64,000 bases of DNA from Rhizobium altiplani (GTDB lineage Bacteria; Pseudomonadota; Alphaproteobacteria; Rhizobiales; Rhizobiaceae), in assembly GCF_001542405.1 (NCBI RefSeq), contig NZ_LNCD01000051.1, positions 93,733 to 157,732 of the forward strand, in the 5' to 3' direction. Under the pieces are notes generated by a model. It worked only from the letters and a program-made list of their open reading frames with translations. It searched no databases and was not told the origin of the DNA. Both the position numbers and the translations under genes were made by a program. This document shows, piece after piece, positions 37,364 through 46,536 of this stretch. Each line of letters begins with the position of its first letter. The stretch's first letter is position 1.

Positions 37364-40300
37364 TCAGCTGCAGCCGCTCGTCGCGCCGCAGGTGTCGCAC
37401 TTCTCGCAGGTGCCGTTGCGGACCATCGTGAAGTTCTGGCATTCGGAGCACATGTTGCCCGTGTAGCCCTGCATGATGGAGCGGGCGCGGCGTTCGGCTT
37501 CGACCTTCTTGGCCTCCGTCTTGGCCGATGCCGCGTCGGCGGCGGCCTTGTCGGAGAAGAGGGCGGTTGCCTGCTGCTGGGTCTCGGTTGCGATCTCCTC
37601 GGCCACTTCCTCGGCGATCTCTTCGGCCAGTTCCTTTGCCCGCTCCTCGTAGTCGCGCTTGAAGGCGACGATTTCAGAGGAGGAGACGGCAAGCGTCGGC
37701 TCGATCTTGCGGGCGGCAGCACCCGCAAAGGAGGTCACCGTGGCGCCGGAGGAAGCGCGCGCCGGGGCTGCCGTCGCGGCACCCTTCGGCTCCCCGCCTG
37801 CCTGACGCTCGTTGCCCGTTACCAGGGTCGGCTTGTAGCCGCGGGTCCAACCGGTCGAGACGAGGTTCGTCTTGCCTTCCTGGATCCCCTTGCCGAGCGC
37901 CGTGTTGGAGAAGTCGGACGTATCGACATGCGCCAGATCGTGGCGGCCGAGGTAGGAGACGGCGAGTTCGCGGAACACGTAGTCGAGGATCGACGTGGCG
38001 TTCTTGATCGCGTCGTTGCCGATGACGATGCCGGCCGGTTCGAACTTGGTGAAGGTGAAGGCCTCCACATACTCTTCGAGCGGCACGCCGTATTGCAGGC
38101 CGAGCGAGATGGCGATCGCGAAGTTGTTCATCATCGCACGGAAGGCCGCACCTTCCTTGTGCATGTCGATGAAGATCTCGCCGAGACGGCCGTCGCCGAA
38201 TTCGCCGGTGCGCAGGTACACCTTGTGTCCGCCGACGGCGGCCTTCTGGGTGTAACCCTGGCGGCGGTTCGGGAGCTTCTCCCGCTCGCGGGTGACGCGT
38301 TCGACGACACGCTCGATGATCTTCTCGGTGATGGTGACGGCCTGGGCGGCGACCGGCTGCTGCAGCAGATCGTCCAGTGCGTCCTCATCGCTTTCGTCTT
38401 CGATCAGCGAGGCGTTCAGCGGCTGCGACAGCTTGGAGCCATCGCGGTAGAGAGCGTTTGCCTTCAGGCCGAGCTTCCAGGAGAGCATGTAGGCGCTCTT
38501 GCAATCGTCGACCGTCGCGTCGTTCGGCATGTTGATCGTCTTGGAGATCGCACCCGAGATGAACGGCTGGGCAGCAGCCATCATGCGGATGTGGCTGTCG
38601 ACCGAGAGGTAACGCTTGCCGATCTTGCCGCAAGGGTTGGCGCAATCGAAGACGGCGAGGTGTTCGTTCTTCAGGAACGGTGCGCCTTCCAGCGTCATCG
38701 CGCCGCAGACGTGAACGTTAGCAGCTTCGATGTCCTTCTTGGCAAAGCCGAGGTACTCGAGCAGGTTGAAGCTCATGTCGGCAAGCTGTTCGTCGGAAAC
38801 CTTCAGCATCGTCTTCATGAAGTCGGCGCCGAGCGTCCACTGGTTGAAGACGAACTTGATGTCGAAGGCCGACTTCAGCGCGGCGTTGACGGCTTCCACC
38901 TTATCGTCGGTGAAGCCCTTGGCCTTCAGCGTCGAGGGGTTGATGGCCGGCGCCTGGTTCAGATTGCCGTGGCCGACAGCGTAGGCTTCGATCTCGGCGA
39001 TCTGGCTCTCGGAGTAGCCGAGCGTGCGCAGGGCTTCCGGAACGGCGCGGTTGATGATCTTGAAGTAGCCGCCGCCGGCGAGCTTCTTGAATTTCACCAG
39101 TGCGAAGTCAGGCTCGATACCGGTTGTGTCGCAATCCATGACGAGGCCGATCGTGCCGGTCGGCGCGATGACGGTTGCCTGGGCGTTGCGGTAGCCGTGC
39201 TTTTCGCCGAGTTCGAGAGCCTTGTCCCAGGCGCTCTTGGCATGAGCCGCCAGATCCTGGTCGGGGTTCTCGGAGTGGACGAGCGCGACCGGGTTGATCG
39301 ACAGGCCTTCATAGCCAGACGTCTCGCCGTAAGCGGCGCGGCGATGGTTGCGGATGACGCGCAGCATGTTTTCGCGGTTCGGCGCGAACATCGGGAACGG
39401 TCCGAGCTCGGAAGCGATCTCAGCCGAGGTGGCGTAGGAAATGCCGGTCATGATCGCGGTCAGGGAGCCGGCAATGGCACGGGCTTCGTCGCTGTCATAG
39501 GGAATGCCGGAAGACATCAGCAGGCCGCCGATGTTGGCGTAGCCGAGGCCGATCGTGCGATATTCGTAAGAGAGCTCGGCAATCCGCTTCGACGGGAACT
39601 GCGCCATCATCACCGAGATTTCGAGAACAACGCTCCACAGGCGAACCGCATGCTCGTAGTCTGATATGTTGATGCGCTTGGTGGCGGCATCCTTGAACTG
39701 CATGAGGTTCAGCGAGGCAAGGTTGCAGGCCGTGTCATCGAGGAACATGTATTCCGAGCACGGGTTGGATGCGCGGATCGGGCCGGCAGCCGGGCTGGTG
39801 TGCCAGTCGTTCATCGTCGTGTTGAAGTGCAGGCCCGGATCGGCCGAGGCCCATGCGGCGTAGGAGATCGATTCCCACAGGTCGCGCGCCTTCAAGGTCT
39901 TCATGACCTTGCCGTCCTTGCGGGCCTTCAGTTCCCAGTCGCCGTCGTTTTCAACTGCGTGCAGGAAGTCGTCCTTGATCGAGACGGAGTTGTTGGAGTT
40001 CTGGCCGGATACGGTCAGGTAAGCTTCGCTATCCCAGTCCGTGTCGTAGGTCTTGAATTCCATGTCCTTGTAGCCCTGGCGGGCAAACTGGATGACGCGA
40101 CCGATGTAATTCTCAGGAACCTGGTCCTTCTTGGCAGCGCGGATTTCGCGCTTCAGGGCAGGGTTCTTGTTCGGGTCGAAGCAGTCGCCATTGTCGGCTT
40201 CGCAGTTGACGCAAGCCTTCATGATTGCCTTGAGGTGCTTGGCGACAACTTTGGAACCGGTGACGAGAGCAGCAACCTTCTGCTCTTCCTTCACCTTCCA

Positions 40301-41185
40301 GTTGATATACTCCTCGATATCAGGGTGATCGATGTCGACGACCACCATCTTGGCCGCACGGCGCGTCGTGCCGCCCGACTTGATTGCGCCGGCAGCCCGA
40401 TCGCCGATCTTCAGGAAGCTCATCAGGCCGGAAGAACGGCCGCCGCCGGACAGCTTTTCGCCCTCGCCACGCAGGTAGGAGAAATTGGAGCCGGTGCCGG
40501 AGCCGTACTTGAAGAGGCGGGCTTCGCGGACCCACAGGTCCATGATGCCGCCTTCGTTGACAAGATCGTCTTCAACGGACTGGATGAAGCAGGCGTGCGG
40601 CTGCGGATGTTCGTAGGCCGACTTCGACTTCGTCAGCTTGCCGGTAAAGGGGTCGACATAGAAGTGGCCCTGGCCGGGGCCGTCGATGCCATAGGCCCAG
40701 TGCATGCCGGTGTTGAACCACTGCGGGGAATTCGGGGCAACACGCTGGGTGGCAAGCATGTAGGCAAGTTCGTCCTTGAAGGCGAGGGCGTCTTCCTCGG
40801 ACGAGAAGTAGCCGCCCTTCCAGCCCCAGTAGGTCCAGGTGCCGGCAAGACGGTCGAAGACCTGGCGCGCGTCGGTTTCGGAACCGTACTGCTGGTCCTT
40901 CGCAACATCCTTCAAGGCAGCGTCATCGGCAACCGAACGCCACAGGAAGGAAGGAACCTCGTTTTCCTCGACCTTCTTCAGCTTGGCGGGAACGCCGGCC
41001 TTGCGGAAATACTTCTGCGCCAGGATGTCGGCGGCGACCTGGGAGAACTGCGCCGGAACGTCGATGTTCTCGAGGCGGAATACGATCGACCCGTCTGGGT
41101 TCTTGATCTCGCTCGTCGCCTTGCGGAATTCGATGTCCGCGTAAGCGCTTTGTCCTGCCTTCGTGAAACGGCGTTCTATGCGCAT
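37364..41185 (-). CDS. nrdJ: Vitamin B12-dependent (class II) ribonucleotide reductase
   Basis: A 1273-residue enzyme making deoxyribonucleotides with adenosylcobalamin. The core has [10 protein letters not shown] (substrate and radical cysteines), the glycyl-type finger region, and [10 protein letters not shown]. The late N-P-C-G-K-I-G-K belongs to a Cys motif. The extreme C-terminus is Cys-rich (C-S-E-C, C-E-K-C-D-T-C) and probably binds zinc or passes electrons from thioredoxin. The ATG at 41185 follows GAGGTTAGAGAA; a TTG at 41347 in frame is rejected. Two NrdR-like boxes lie upstream. Confidence 0.95.
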   Translation of the reverse strand: MRIERRFTKAGQSAYADIEFRKATSEIKNPDGSIVFRLENIDVPAQFSQVAADILAQKYFRKAGVPAKLKKVEENEVPSFLWRSVADDAALKDVAKDQQYGSETDARQVFDRLAGTWTYWGWKGGYFSSEEDALAFKDELAYMLATQRVAPNSPQWFNTGMHWAYGIDGPGQGHFYVDPFTGKLTKSKSAYEHPQPHACFIQSVEDDLVNEGGIMDLWVREARLFKYGSGTGSNFSYLRGEGEKLSGGGRSSGLMSFLKIGDRAAGAIKSGGTTRRAAKMVVVDIDHPDIEEYINWKVKEEQKVAALVTGSKVVAKHLKAIMKACVNCEADNGDCFDPNKNPALKREIRAAKKDQVPENYIGRVIQFARQGYKDMEFKTYDTDWDSEAYLTVSGQNSNNSVSIKDDFLHAVENDGDWELKARKDGKVMKTLKARDLWESISYAAWASADPGLHFNTTMNDWHTSPAAGPIRASNPCSEYMFLDDTACNLASLNLMQFKDAATKRINISDYEHAVRLWSVVLEISVMMAQFPSKRIAELSYEYRTIGLGYANIGGLLMSSGIPYDSDEARAIAGSLTAIMTGISYATSAEIASELGPFPMFAPNRENMLRVIRNHRRAAYGETSGYEGLSINPVALVHSENPDQDLAAHAKSAWDKALELGEKHGYRNAQATVIAPTGTIGLVMDCDTTGIEPDFALVKFKKLAGGGYFKIINRAVPEALRTLGYSESQIAEIEAYAVGHGNLNQAPAINPSTLKAKGFTDDKVEAVNAALKSAFDIKFVFNQWTLGADFMKTMLKVSDEQLADMSFNLLEYLGFAKKDIEAANVHVCGAMTLEGAPFLKNEHLAVFDCANPCGKIGKRYLSVDSHIRMMAAAQPFISGAISKTINMPNDATVDDCKSAYMLSWKLGLKANALYRDGSKLSQPLNASLIEDESDEDALDDLLQQPVAAQAVTITEKIIERVVERVTREREKLPNRRQGYTQKAAVGGHKVYLRTGEFGDGRLGEIFIDMHKEGAAFRAMMNNFAIAISLGLQYGVPLEEYVEAFTFTKFEPAGIVIGNDAIKNATSILDYVFRELAVSYLGRHDLAHVDTSDFSNTALGKGIQEGKTNLVSTGWTRGYKPTLVTGNERQAGGEPKGAATAAPARASSGATVTSFAGAAARKIEPTLAVSSSEIVAFKRDYEERAKELAEEIAEEVAEEIATETQQQATALFSDKAAADAASAKTEAKKVEAERRARSIMQGYTGNMCSECQNFTMVRNGTCEKCDTCGATSGCS

Positions 41186-41347
41186 TTCTCTAACCTCTAG
41201 CTTGCGCGCCCCGTCCCCGTCGACCAAGGCGCAAGTTTCCACCTCCGGCGGCGCCGTGAGGAGCGCAGCCAGTTCTCGTTTCCGTATTTTCACAGGAGTG
41301 TCATCCGGAGATGCTTCTCCCGTATCTTGTAGTGATCGTGGCTGCAA

Positions 41348-41363
41348 ACACTAAATATAGTAT
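41348..41363 (-). promoter_or_regulatory. NrdR-box-like palindrome
   Basis: ACACTAAATATAGTAT matches 14 of 16 positions of the NrdR consensus ACACWATATATWGTGT. It is 163 bases upstream of the nrdJ start codon. Confidence 0.45.
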
Positions 41364-41592
41364 TAACAGCTTATTATCGCCAGCCCCGGATGTCACTTTT
41401 TCGGAAGATAAAAATCGCGCACGAAACCCCTCATGGCGGTCGCCCTTCATGGACGCAACACCCTGATTCTACGCTCGATTTTTGGAGGGAACCGGCCTCG
41501 TTAATTCCGGTCCAACTGCCGTCGCAACATCGGAACCTATTAAGTTTGAATCGGGCGATTCCGTCAAGAGGTTGTTTTTAATGAAGCGTTCA

Positions 41593-41608
41593 CCACAACA
41601 TATTGTGG
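41593..41608 (-). promoter_or_regulatory. Second NrdR-box-like palindrome
   Basis: CCACAACATATTGTGG is nearly palindromic and fits 13 of 16 positions of the NrdR consensus. It is 245 bases from the first box, much more than the usual spacing of about three helical turns, so it may be incidental. Confidence 0.25.
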
Positions 41609-41776
41609 ATCGGGCTGTGGAGAATGGGGAAAAGAAAGTCGTCCAAGAAATTCAATGGGTTGCGAGCTTTCGTCGTCCCGGAGCGTAAAAAATCTAAGAA
41701 AAGTTGCGACCGTGTTGATTTGGTTGCAGCTTTTGCCGGCCAAATGCGGCAGCCGATTCGTTGACGCTAAATTCAA

Positions 41777-42370
41777 TCACAATGCGTCGATCGCAATCGT
41801 CACTGTTGCGATGCCTATAGGCTGTCCGTTTTCATCCTTGATGACGAAACTTGCCTGCGTTTCTAGCAATTGTGTCTGCTCGTCGCGCTCGGCGCGATCG
41901 ATGAATATGTCGTCGGACTGTCTTCCGAATGTTTTCAGGAACTTGTCTTCGTCGCCCTGCCAATAGTCGCTGGTTATCGTGCCCTGGCCGACATTTAGTC
42001 CGTGGCGATCGGTCACGAAGAATTCAACGATGGCGCCCTGCGAATCATCCTGCTTGGATTTGAGGTATCGCGACACCGGTTTGTTGAGCAGTTGCCTCAC
42101 CATCTGCCAACCGCCGGCCAGAACTTCGGACCGATAGGTGTTATCCAGCACCTGGATGTCCATGTCGCTGATTTTGCTGAATTTGGTATTCTGAGCTTCG
42201 ATCGCCTTCCTGACGATCGCGACATTCACCATCGGCTTGACTGTTGTCTCGACATATTTCCGCACGACCGACACATAGGCCGGCTCCGCCGAAGCGGTCA
42301 AAGGCGAGAGACAGAGACACAAACCGAAAGCCGCCGCTATCTCGACATAGCCCCAACGCATCATGTTCAT
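41777..42370 (-). CDS. Secreted protein resembling a free-standing PDC (Cache-like) sensor domain
   Basis: 197 residues from ATG 42370. A signal peptide or N-terminal anchor (about 1-28) ends at T-A-S-A-E. The rest has a PDC-like pattern: a long helix, then V-E-F-F-V-T-D-R-H-G-L-N-V, the loop T-S-D-Y-W-Q-G-D-E-D-K-F, and a final F-V-I-K-D-E-N-G-Q-P-I-G-I-A-T-V-T-I. Such domains normally form the periplasmic part of sensor kinases or chemoreceptors; here no transmembrane or signalling domain follows. Function unknown. Confidence 0.7.
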   Translation of the reverse strand: MNMMRWGYVEIAAAFGLCLCLSPLTASAEPAYVSVVRKYVETTVKPMVNVAIVRKAIEAQNTKFSKISDMDIQVLDNTYRSEVLAGGWQMVRQLLNKPVSRYLKSKQDDSQGAIVEFFVTDRHGLNVGQGTITSDYWQGDEDKFLKTFGRQSDDIFIDRAERDEQTQLLETQASFVIKDENGQPIGIATVTIAIDAL

Positions 42371-42561
42371 TCCAAAGGTCGCGCCCCGCGACTTTACCTC
42401 TAATGCAAGTCCGCAACGCGACACCGTTGCCGCGTGGGAATTGCTTTGAAGGATAAGGTCAGCGCGGGCGACGCGATAGCGGAATCCGATGGGTTAGTTA
42501 AACAAAGATTTGTACAATCTGAAATTGTCGCCAATCTGTTGGGTTGCGCCGTGGATGGCGC

Positions 42562-43059
42562 TCAGCCGCGGCCGGCCTTGGAGATCGGTTCCTGATAGGT
42601 GAACCCCATGTCCCACGGGAAGTAGATCCAGGTGTCCTGGCTGACTTCCGTAACGAAGGTATCGATCGTCGGCACTCCCTGGGGCTTCGCATAAACGCAG
42701 GCGAAGTGTGCTTTGGGAAGGATCGAACGAACTTCGGAGGCGGTCTTGCCCGTATCGGTAAGATCGTCGATGACAAGGACGGATTCGCCTTGGTCAGCGG
42801 TCAGCTCTGGCGCAATGCCCTTCAGGAGCATCATTTCGCCCTGGTTCACGTAGTCGTGGTAGGAGGCGACGCAGACAGTTTCGATCAGCCGGATGTTGAG
42901 TTCGCGCGAGATGATTGCTGCGGGTACGAGACCGCCGCGCGTGATGCAGACGATCGCCTTGAAATCGCGCTTGAGCCCAGCGAGACGCCAAGCGAGCGCC
43001 CGCGCGTCGCGGTGGAACTGGTCCCAGGAAACGGGAAAGGCTTTATCGGGAAGAGACAT
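42562..43059 (-). CDS. gpt: Xanthine-guanine phosphoribosyltransferase
   Basis: A 165-residue purine salvage enzyme. The PRPP-binding motif [11 protein letters not shown] is near residue 88, preceded by the flexible loop with V-A-S-Y-H-D-Y and an I-T-R-G-G-L-V-P-A strand; P-W-D-M-G closes the base-binding pocket. It converts guanine, xanthine and hypoxanthine to nucleotides with PRPP. The ATG at 43059 ([10 protein letters not shown]) is chosen; the longer frame adds an unrelated N-terminus. Confidence 0.93.
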   Translation of the reverse strand: MSLPDKAFPVSWDQFHRDARALAWRLAGLKRDFKAIVCITRGGLVPAAIISRELNIRLIETVCVASYHDYVNQGEMMLLKGIAPELTADQGESVLVIDDLTDTGKTASEVRSILPKAHFACVYAKPQGVPTIDTFVTEVSQDTWIYFPWDMGFTYQEPISKAGRG

Positions 43060-43242
43060 GGGTTTGCTCCGCGGCATGAATGATGACACGCCGTTTGTCG
43101 GCGGCCGGACAAGGCATTCCGCGATCGGCCAAACGCAAATCGCCCAGCCCAGACTGCGCGAGAGGAGGACCGAAGCCGGAGCTCGTCATCGGTCGCCGCA
43201 ATTAACGGATTCCGTGGGCAAAACGCAAGCCTTTCACGATTC

Positions 43243-44085
43243 TTATCGCGACAGCAGCGTCAAGGCCGTCATCGACTGCAGCAGCGTTCTCGTGGTGCCG
43301 CCGAAGATTAACTGCCAGAGACGCGAATGAGTGTAAGCGCCCATGACGAGCAGGTCGATGCTGCTGTCGGAGAGGCGATTTTCGATGACGGCCGACGCGG
43401 ACTTATCAACGCTTTGCGCTGTTGCCAAAGTTACCTTGACGCCGTGACGGGAAAGAGCCGCAGCGATGTCGGCGCCTGCGACGGCCGCAGACTGGAGTGC
43501 ATTGTCGACTGGATCGACGGAGAAAATCTCGACTTCGTCGGCGGCCCTCAGGATGGGCAAGGCATCGAACGCCGCACGCGCGGCCTCCCTTGAGCCGTTC
43601 CATGCGACGAGGACACGCTTGATCGGTTTCGGCTGGCGCATCACAAAAGGAATCATCAAAACCGGGCGACCGCTTTCGAAGAGATAGTTGTCGATGTCTA
43701 CGTGACTGTCGGACGGCTTCACCGGATCGGCCTGCGAGGCGATGAGCAAGTCGGCGCTTCGGGCACTTTCGATCAACGGCGCCGAGCCGTAGCCGGTGGA
43801 TGAGGCGAAGCTGCGCCATTCATGGGAAATACCTTCAGCCTGCGCCTTCTTGCGGAAGATGCGTTCGATTTCGAGCGTTTGGGCACGCGCCATGTCCTGC
43901 AGTGCCTGCACGGCGACCGGGTCGGGTATCTCCATCGGTGCTACGAGCGGCACGACCGCGACGGTCTCTGCATGAAGTCCGATAACGTAGGCATTGGTCT
44001 GTGCGGCAATGGCAAACGCAAAATCGGCCACGGCGGTGGCGTTATCGACGGTATCGAGAATGGCAAGTATGGTTTTGTAGGACAT
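43243..44085 (-). CDS. Universal stress protein, tandem UspA domains
   Basis: A 280-residue protein of two Usp domains (about 1-145 and 150-280). The second has the ATP-binding style motif G-x2-G-x9-G-(S/T), seen as V-M-G-A-Y-T-H-S-R-L-W-Q-L-I-F-G-G-T-T-R. The first has lost most of that motif, so one domain may bind nucleotide and the other be structural. AAGGAG precedes the ATG at 44085. A perfect FixK/FNR box 72 bases upstream predicts induction under low oxygen. Confidence 0.88.
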   Translation of the reverse strand: MSYKTILAILDTVDNATAVADFAFAIAAQTNAYVIGLHAETVAVVPLVAPMEIPDPVAVQALQDMARAQTLEIERIFRKKAQAEGISHEWRSFASSTGYGSAPLIESARSADLLIASQADPVKPSDSHVDIDNYLFESGRPVLMIPFVMRQPKPIKRVLVAWNGSREAARAAFDALPILRAADEVEIFSVDPVDNALQSAAVAGADIAAALSRHGVKVTLATAQSVDKSASAVIENRLSDSSIDLLVMGAYTHSRLWQLIFGGTTRTLLQSMTALTLLSR

Positions 44086-44156
44086 CGGCAATTCTCCTTA
44101 CGCGGATGAAATCGACTAATTTTCAACGAGAATGCGCCGGCGAGGGCGCCGGTTCT

Positions 44157-44170
44157 TTGATGCATATCAA
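44157..44170 (-). promoter_or_regulatory. FixK/FNR box upstream of the Usp gene
   Basis: TTGAT-GCAT-ATCAA is a perfect match to the FNR/FixK consensus. Its centre is 78 bases from the Usp start codon; a class II promoter at minus 41.5 would start transcription near 44122 with a leader of about 37 bases. Confidence 0.7.
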
Positions 44171-44194
44171 CGGCGAGCCGGGATCTCCTCCATG

Positions 44195-44971
44195 CTACGC
44201 CTCTGCCGAGCGGTTTTCAGCCACCTCCTTTGATTGGCGGATGGACTCGATCATAGCGCGCACATCATCTCCCGCTGCATCGACCGCATCCTGTGAGCGT
44301 CCGCGGACGACGATTTCCGTTGAGAACGCCTGGCCAATATAGCGGGGATAGGAGCCGATGCTCGTCTCCGGATGAGCTTTCTGGATGGCAGCAAGCGGTG
44401 TGCCGATGTCGCCTTCCCCGTAAGGGCAGGAGATACCGAGCGAGAGCACTCGCGTGCCGGTCCGCAATGTCGGGATGACCGCGTCGACCATGGCCTGGAA
44501 GACCTGCGGCACCCCAGCCATGACATGAACGTTGCCGATCACGAACCCGGGTGCGGTCGAGACCGGGTTGGGGATATGGCGCGCCCCTTTGGGCATGCGA
44601 GCCATTCTCTTTCGGGCTTCCGTAAACTCAAGCCCGCGGCGCGCGTACATCTCGCCGAGCAGGTTCATTGCATCAGCATCGTATTCGCAAGGCACCCCGA
44701 ACGCTGCGGATACGGCATCGGCGGTGATGTCGTCATGGGTCGGTCCGATACCTCCCGAGGTGAAGATGTAATCGTATTTTGTGCGCAGCGCGTTGAGTGC
44801 CTCGACGATCGCATTCTCCTCGTCGCCGACGATGCGCACTTCCTTGAGGTCGATGCCGGAAAGCGTCAGCATGTCAGCCAGGTGGCCGATATTCTTGTCC
44901 TTGGTGCGGCCGGATAACAGTTCGTCGCCAATGGCAAGCATGGCGGCGGTGACAATCGTCTCATTGGTCAT
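44195..44971 (-). CDS. CinA-like molybdopterin-binding domain protein
   Basis: A 258-residue protein with the MoCF-biosynthesis (MoaB/MogA-like) fold at its N-terminus: A-M-L-A-I-G-D-E-L-L-S-G-R-T-K-D, then the signature F-T-S-G-G-I-G-P-T-H-D-D-I-T and H-V-M-A-G-V-P. It is the COG1058 part of CinA without the C-terminal nicotinamide-mononucleotide deamidase (PncC) domain. In CinA the N-terminal half hydrolyses ADP-ribose-like compounds. ATG 44971 is chosen because it gives the family N-terminus. The FixK box lies just beyond its stop codon. Confidence 0.88.
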   Translation of the reverse strand: MTNETIVTAAMLAIGDELLSGRTKDKNIGHLADMLTLSGIDLKEVRIVGDEENAIVEALNALRTKYDYIFTSGGIGPTHDDITADAVSAAFGVPCEYDADAMNLLGEMYARRGLEFTEARKRMARMPKGARHIPNPVSTAPGFVIGNVHVMAGVPQVFQAMVDAVIPTLRTGTRVLSLGISCPYGEGDIGTPLAAIQKAHPETSIGSYPRYIGQAFSTEIVVRGRSQDAVDAAGDDVRAMIESIRQSKEVAENRSAEA

Positions 44972-45187
44972 TGGAAATTTCCGAGCATTTGCGTTCCCAC
45001 ATAGGTAGTGCCCTTCTCCAGTCTTGCAAACCGTGTCGCTGCCGCCAACTTGCGAAATGGCTGCAAGCAAGTTTTCGTCTATGACCATTGAACAGTGCGT
45101 TCTGCCCTACAGGGCTATGTTCGACACACACCGCTGCTACAACTCCGCACGTTCACGAATTCAAACGCAATTGATGGAGTTAGATAA

Positions 45188-45784
45188 ATGGCTAAGGTAC
45201 TCGTGCTCTACTACTCGGCTTACGGCCACATCGAAACCATGGCATATGCCGTCGCCGAAGGCGCAAAGTCGGCCGGCGCGGACGTCACCGTCAAGCGCGT
45301 TCCGGAACTGGTTCCTACCGAGGTTGCCAAGGCGTCGCACTACAAGATGGACCAGTCTGCCCCGATCGCCACGGTCGACGAACTTGCCGATTACGACGCG
45401 ATCATCGTCGGTGCGGGTACGCGCTTCGGAACCGTTGCTTCGCAGATGCGCAATTTCTGGGATCAGACGGGCGGCCTCTGGTTCACCGGCAAGCTGGTCG
45501 GAAAGGTGGGCTCTGTGTTCACGTCCTCGGCCACGCAGCACGGCGGCCAGGAATCCACCATCCTCGGCTTCATCCCCACTTTCCTGCACCAGGGCATGGT
45601 CGTTGCCGGTCTTCCCTATGCCTTCCAGGGCCAGATGGGCGTTGATGAAATCAAGGGCGGTTCGCCCTACGGCGCATCCACCATTACTGATGGCGACGGA
45701 TCCCGCCAGCCTTCCGCGATCGAGCTTGAGGCAGCCAAGTATCAGGGCGCTCACGTCGCCAAGATCGCTGCAAAGCTCGGCTAA
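45188..45784 (+). CDS. wrbA: NAD(P)H:quinone oxidoreductase, WrbA type
   Basis: A 198-residue flavodoxin-like protein binding FMN. The phosphate loop [12 protein letters not shown] is near residue 8, [22 protein letters not shown] contacts the flavin, and [10 protein letters not shown] and [11 protein letters not shown] are WrbA hallmarks. It reduces quinones by two electrons, avoiding semiquinone formation. GGAG precedes the ATG, and a terminator-like hairpin follows at 45798-45827. Confidence 0.95.
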   Translation: MAKVLVLYYSAYGHIETMAYAVAEGAKSAGADVTVKRVPELVPTEVAKASHYKMDQSAPIATVDELADYDAIIVGAGTRFGTVASQMRNFWDQTGGLWFTGKLVGKVGSVFTSSATQHGGQESTILGFIPTFLHQGMVVAGLPYAFQGQMGVDEIKGGSPYGASTITDGDGSRQPSAIELEAAKYQGAHVAKIAAKLG

Positions 45785-45797
45785 ATCAGTCCTCACT

Positions 45798-45827
45798 AGC
45801 AGGCGCGGCCATTGGGTCACGCCTGCT
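45798..45827 (+). terminator. Terminator after wrbA
   Basis: AGCAGGCG (45798-45805) pairs with CGCCTGCT (45820-45827), followed by TAT. It also lies just past the stop of the small gene coded on the other strand, so it may serve both. Confidence 0.5.
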
Positions 45828-45852
45828 TATACCGGGCAACGAACTTGCCAAT

Positions 45853-45990
45853 TCAGTCGTAGAGGTTGTGCAGCTTTGCTGCGAAGAAAAGAAGCGGTAT
45901 TCCGACGACCGCAATCGCGATCATGTACGCCGTTCCTGCCCTGAACAATTTGAGACGTCGAGCTCTCGTGCCATCCCAATCGTAAACCAT
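45853..45990 (-). CDS. Small single-span membrane protein
   Basis: 45 residues: M-V-Y-D-W-D-G-T-R-A-R-R-L-K-L-F-R, a basic amphipathic start, then one membrane helix (about residues 20-39, A-Y-M-I-A-I-A-V-V-G-I-P-L-L-F-F), ending K-L-H-N-L-Y-D. GGGAG is 7 bases before the ATG at 45990; another ATG at 45996 is too close to it. The YDWDG-R-RR motif before a helix is seen in other tiny alphaproteobacterial proteins. Function unknown. Confidence 0.55.
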   Translation of the reverse strand: MVYDWDGTRARRLKLFRAGTAYMIAIAVVGIPLLFFAAKLHNLYD

Positions 45991-45996
45991 TGCCAT

Positions 45997-46536
45997 ACTC
46001 CCACAAGACTAGCTTACAACTATGCGCAGCCCCAACCGCGGTCCTTCTGGCGCGCGCATACAAGCACATTCGCAAGAGATGATAAAGGCCAATGGACGTT
46101 GCTGCCGGAAGTCGGTGCCCTCGGGCATGAAAGTGCGAGCGACGGGATCGAAGCCACGTGCCCTATAGCAAGGGGCAGGCCAGCCGCACTTGAGTGCTTC
46201 ACGGTGAGGGGCCTCAGTCATCTGTTTTCGCTATGACCTCAAAAAATCTATCTATTTGATGAATGTCAATTTTGTTTCTAGGGTCCTTCCAACATCGGAT
46301 GGTTCTTTCGAGTGAGGACGCGCGAGTGGTTCGGGCGATGAAAGAGCAACCGGTGCCTATCGGAGGATGATCGGCAAAATCTGGAATAACTGCCGCTGTC
46401 GAAGCGTTGCTTCGGCGAACGGGTTTCCATTGCCTGCAGCCTTCATCTGAAGCGACATCGGCATTTTTCAATCCTGTTGGACGATGCCCTACTCGAACTT
46501 TGCCGGGTTTCCCGGCCAGGACATTTGGAGTTGACT
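45997..46536. other. 540-base intergenic region before the catabolic cluster
   Basis: No supported gene. It contains the FNR-like palindrome at 46256-46269, an AT-rich patch around 46240-46290, and probably the promoter of the operon that begins at 46537. No LysR-type site could be fixed by eye. Confidence 0.45.
46256..46269. promoter_or_regulatory. FixK/FNR-like box
   Basis: TTGAT-GAAT-GTCAA fits TTGAY-N4-RTCAA. It is about 270 bases from the gene starts on either side, so its target is unclear. Confidence 0.3.

Larger units (their letters stand above)
41186..41776. other. 590-base region upstream of nrdJ
   Basis: No supported gene; the 68-codon frame at 41482-41688 has no family resemblance. 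It contains two NrdR-box-like palindromes (41348-41363 and 41593-41608) and AT-rich runs at about 41342-41420 that may hold the nrdJ promoter. No cobalamin riboswitch box was recognised, though its absence cannot be proved by eye. Confidence 0.5.

Noticed and set aside
37322..39664. 780-codon plus-strand frame opposite nrdJ
   Set aside because: Exact antisense of a conserved reductase. Repeated D/V/R/G patterns follow codon third positions, not a protein family.
41482..41688. Short frame upstream of nrdJ
   Set aside because: No good start signal; it overlaps a palindrome better explained as a regulatory site.
41186..41776. Cobalamin riboswitch upstream of nrdJ
   Set aside because: The conserved B12-box type sequence was not found by eye; class II reductases are often not riboswitch-controlled.
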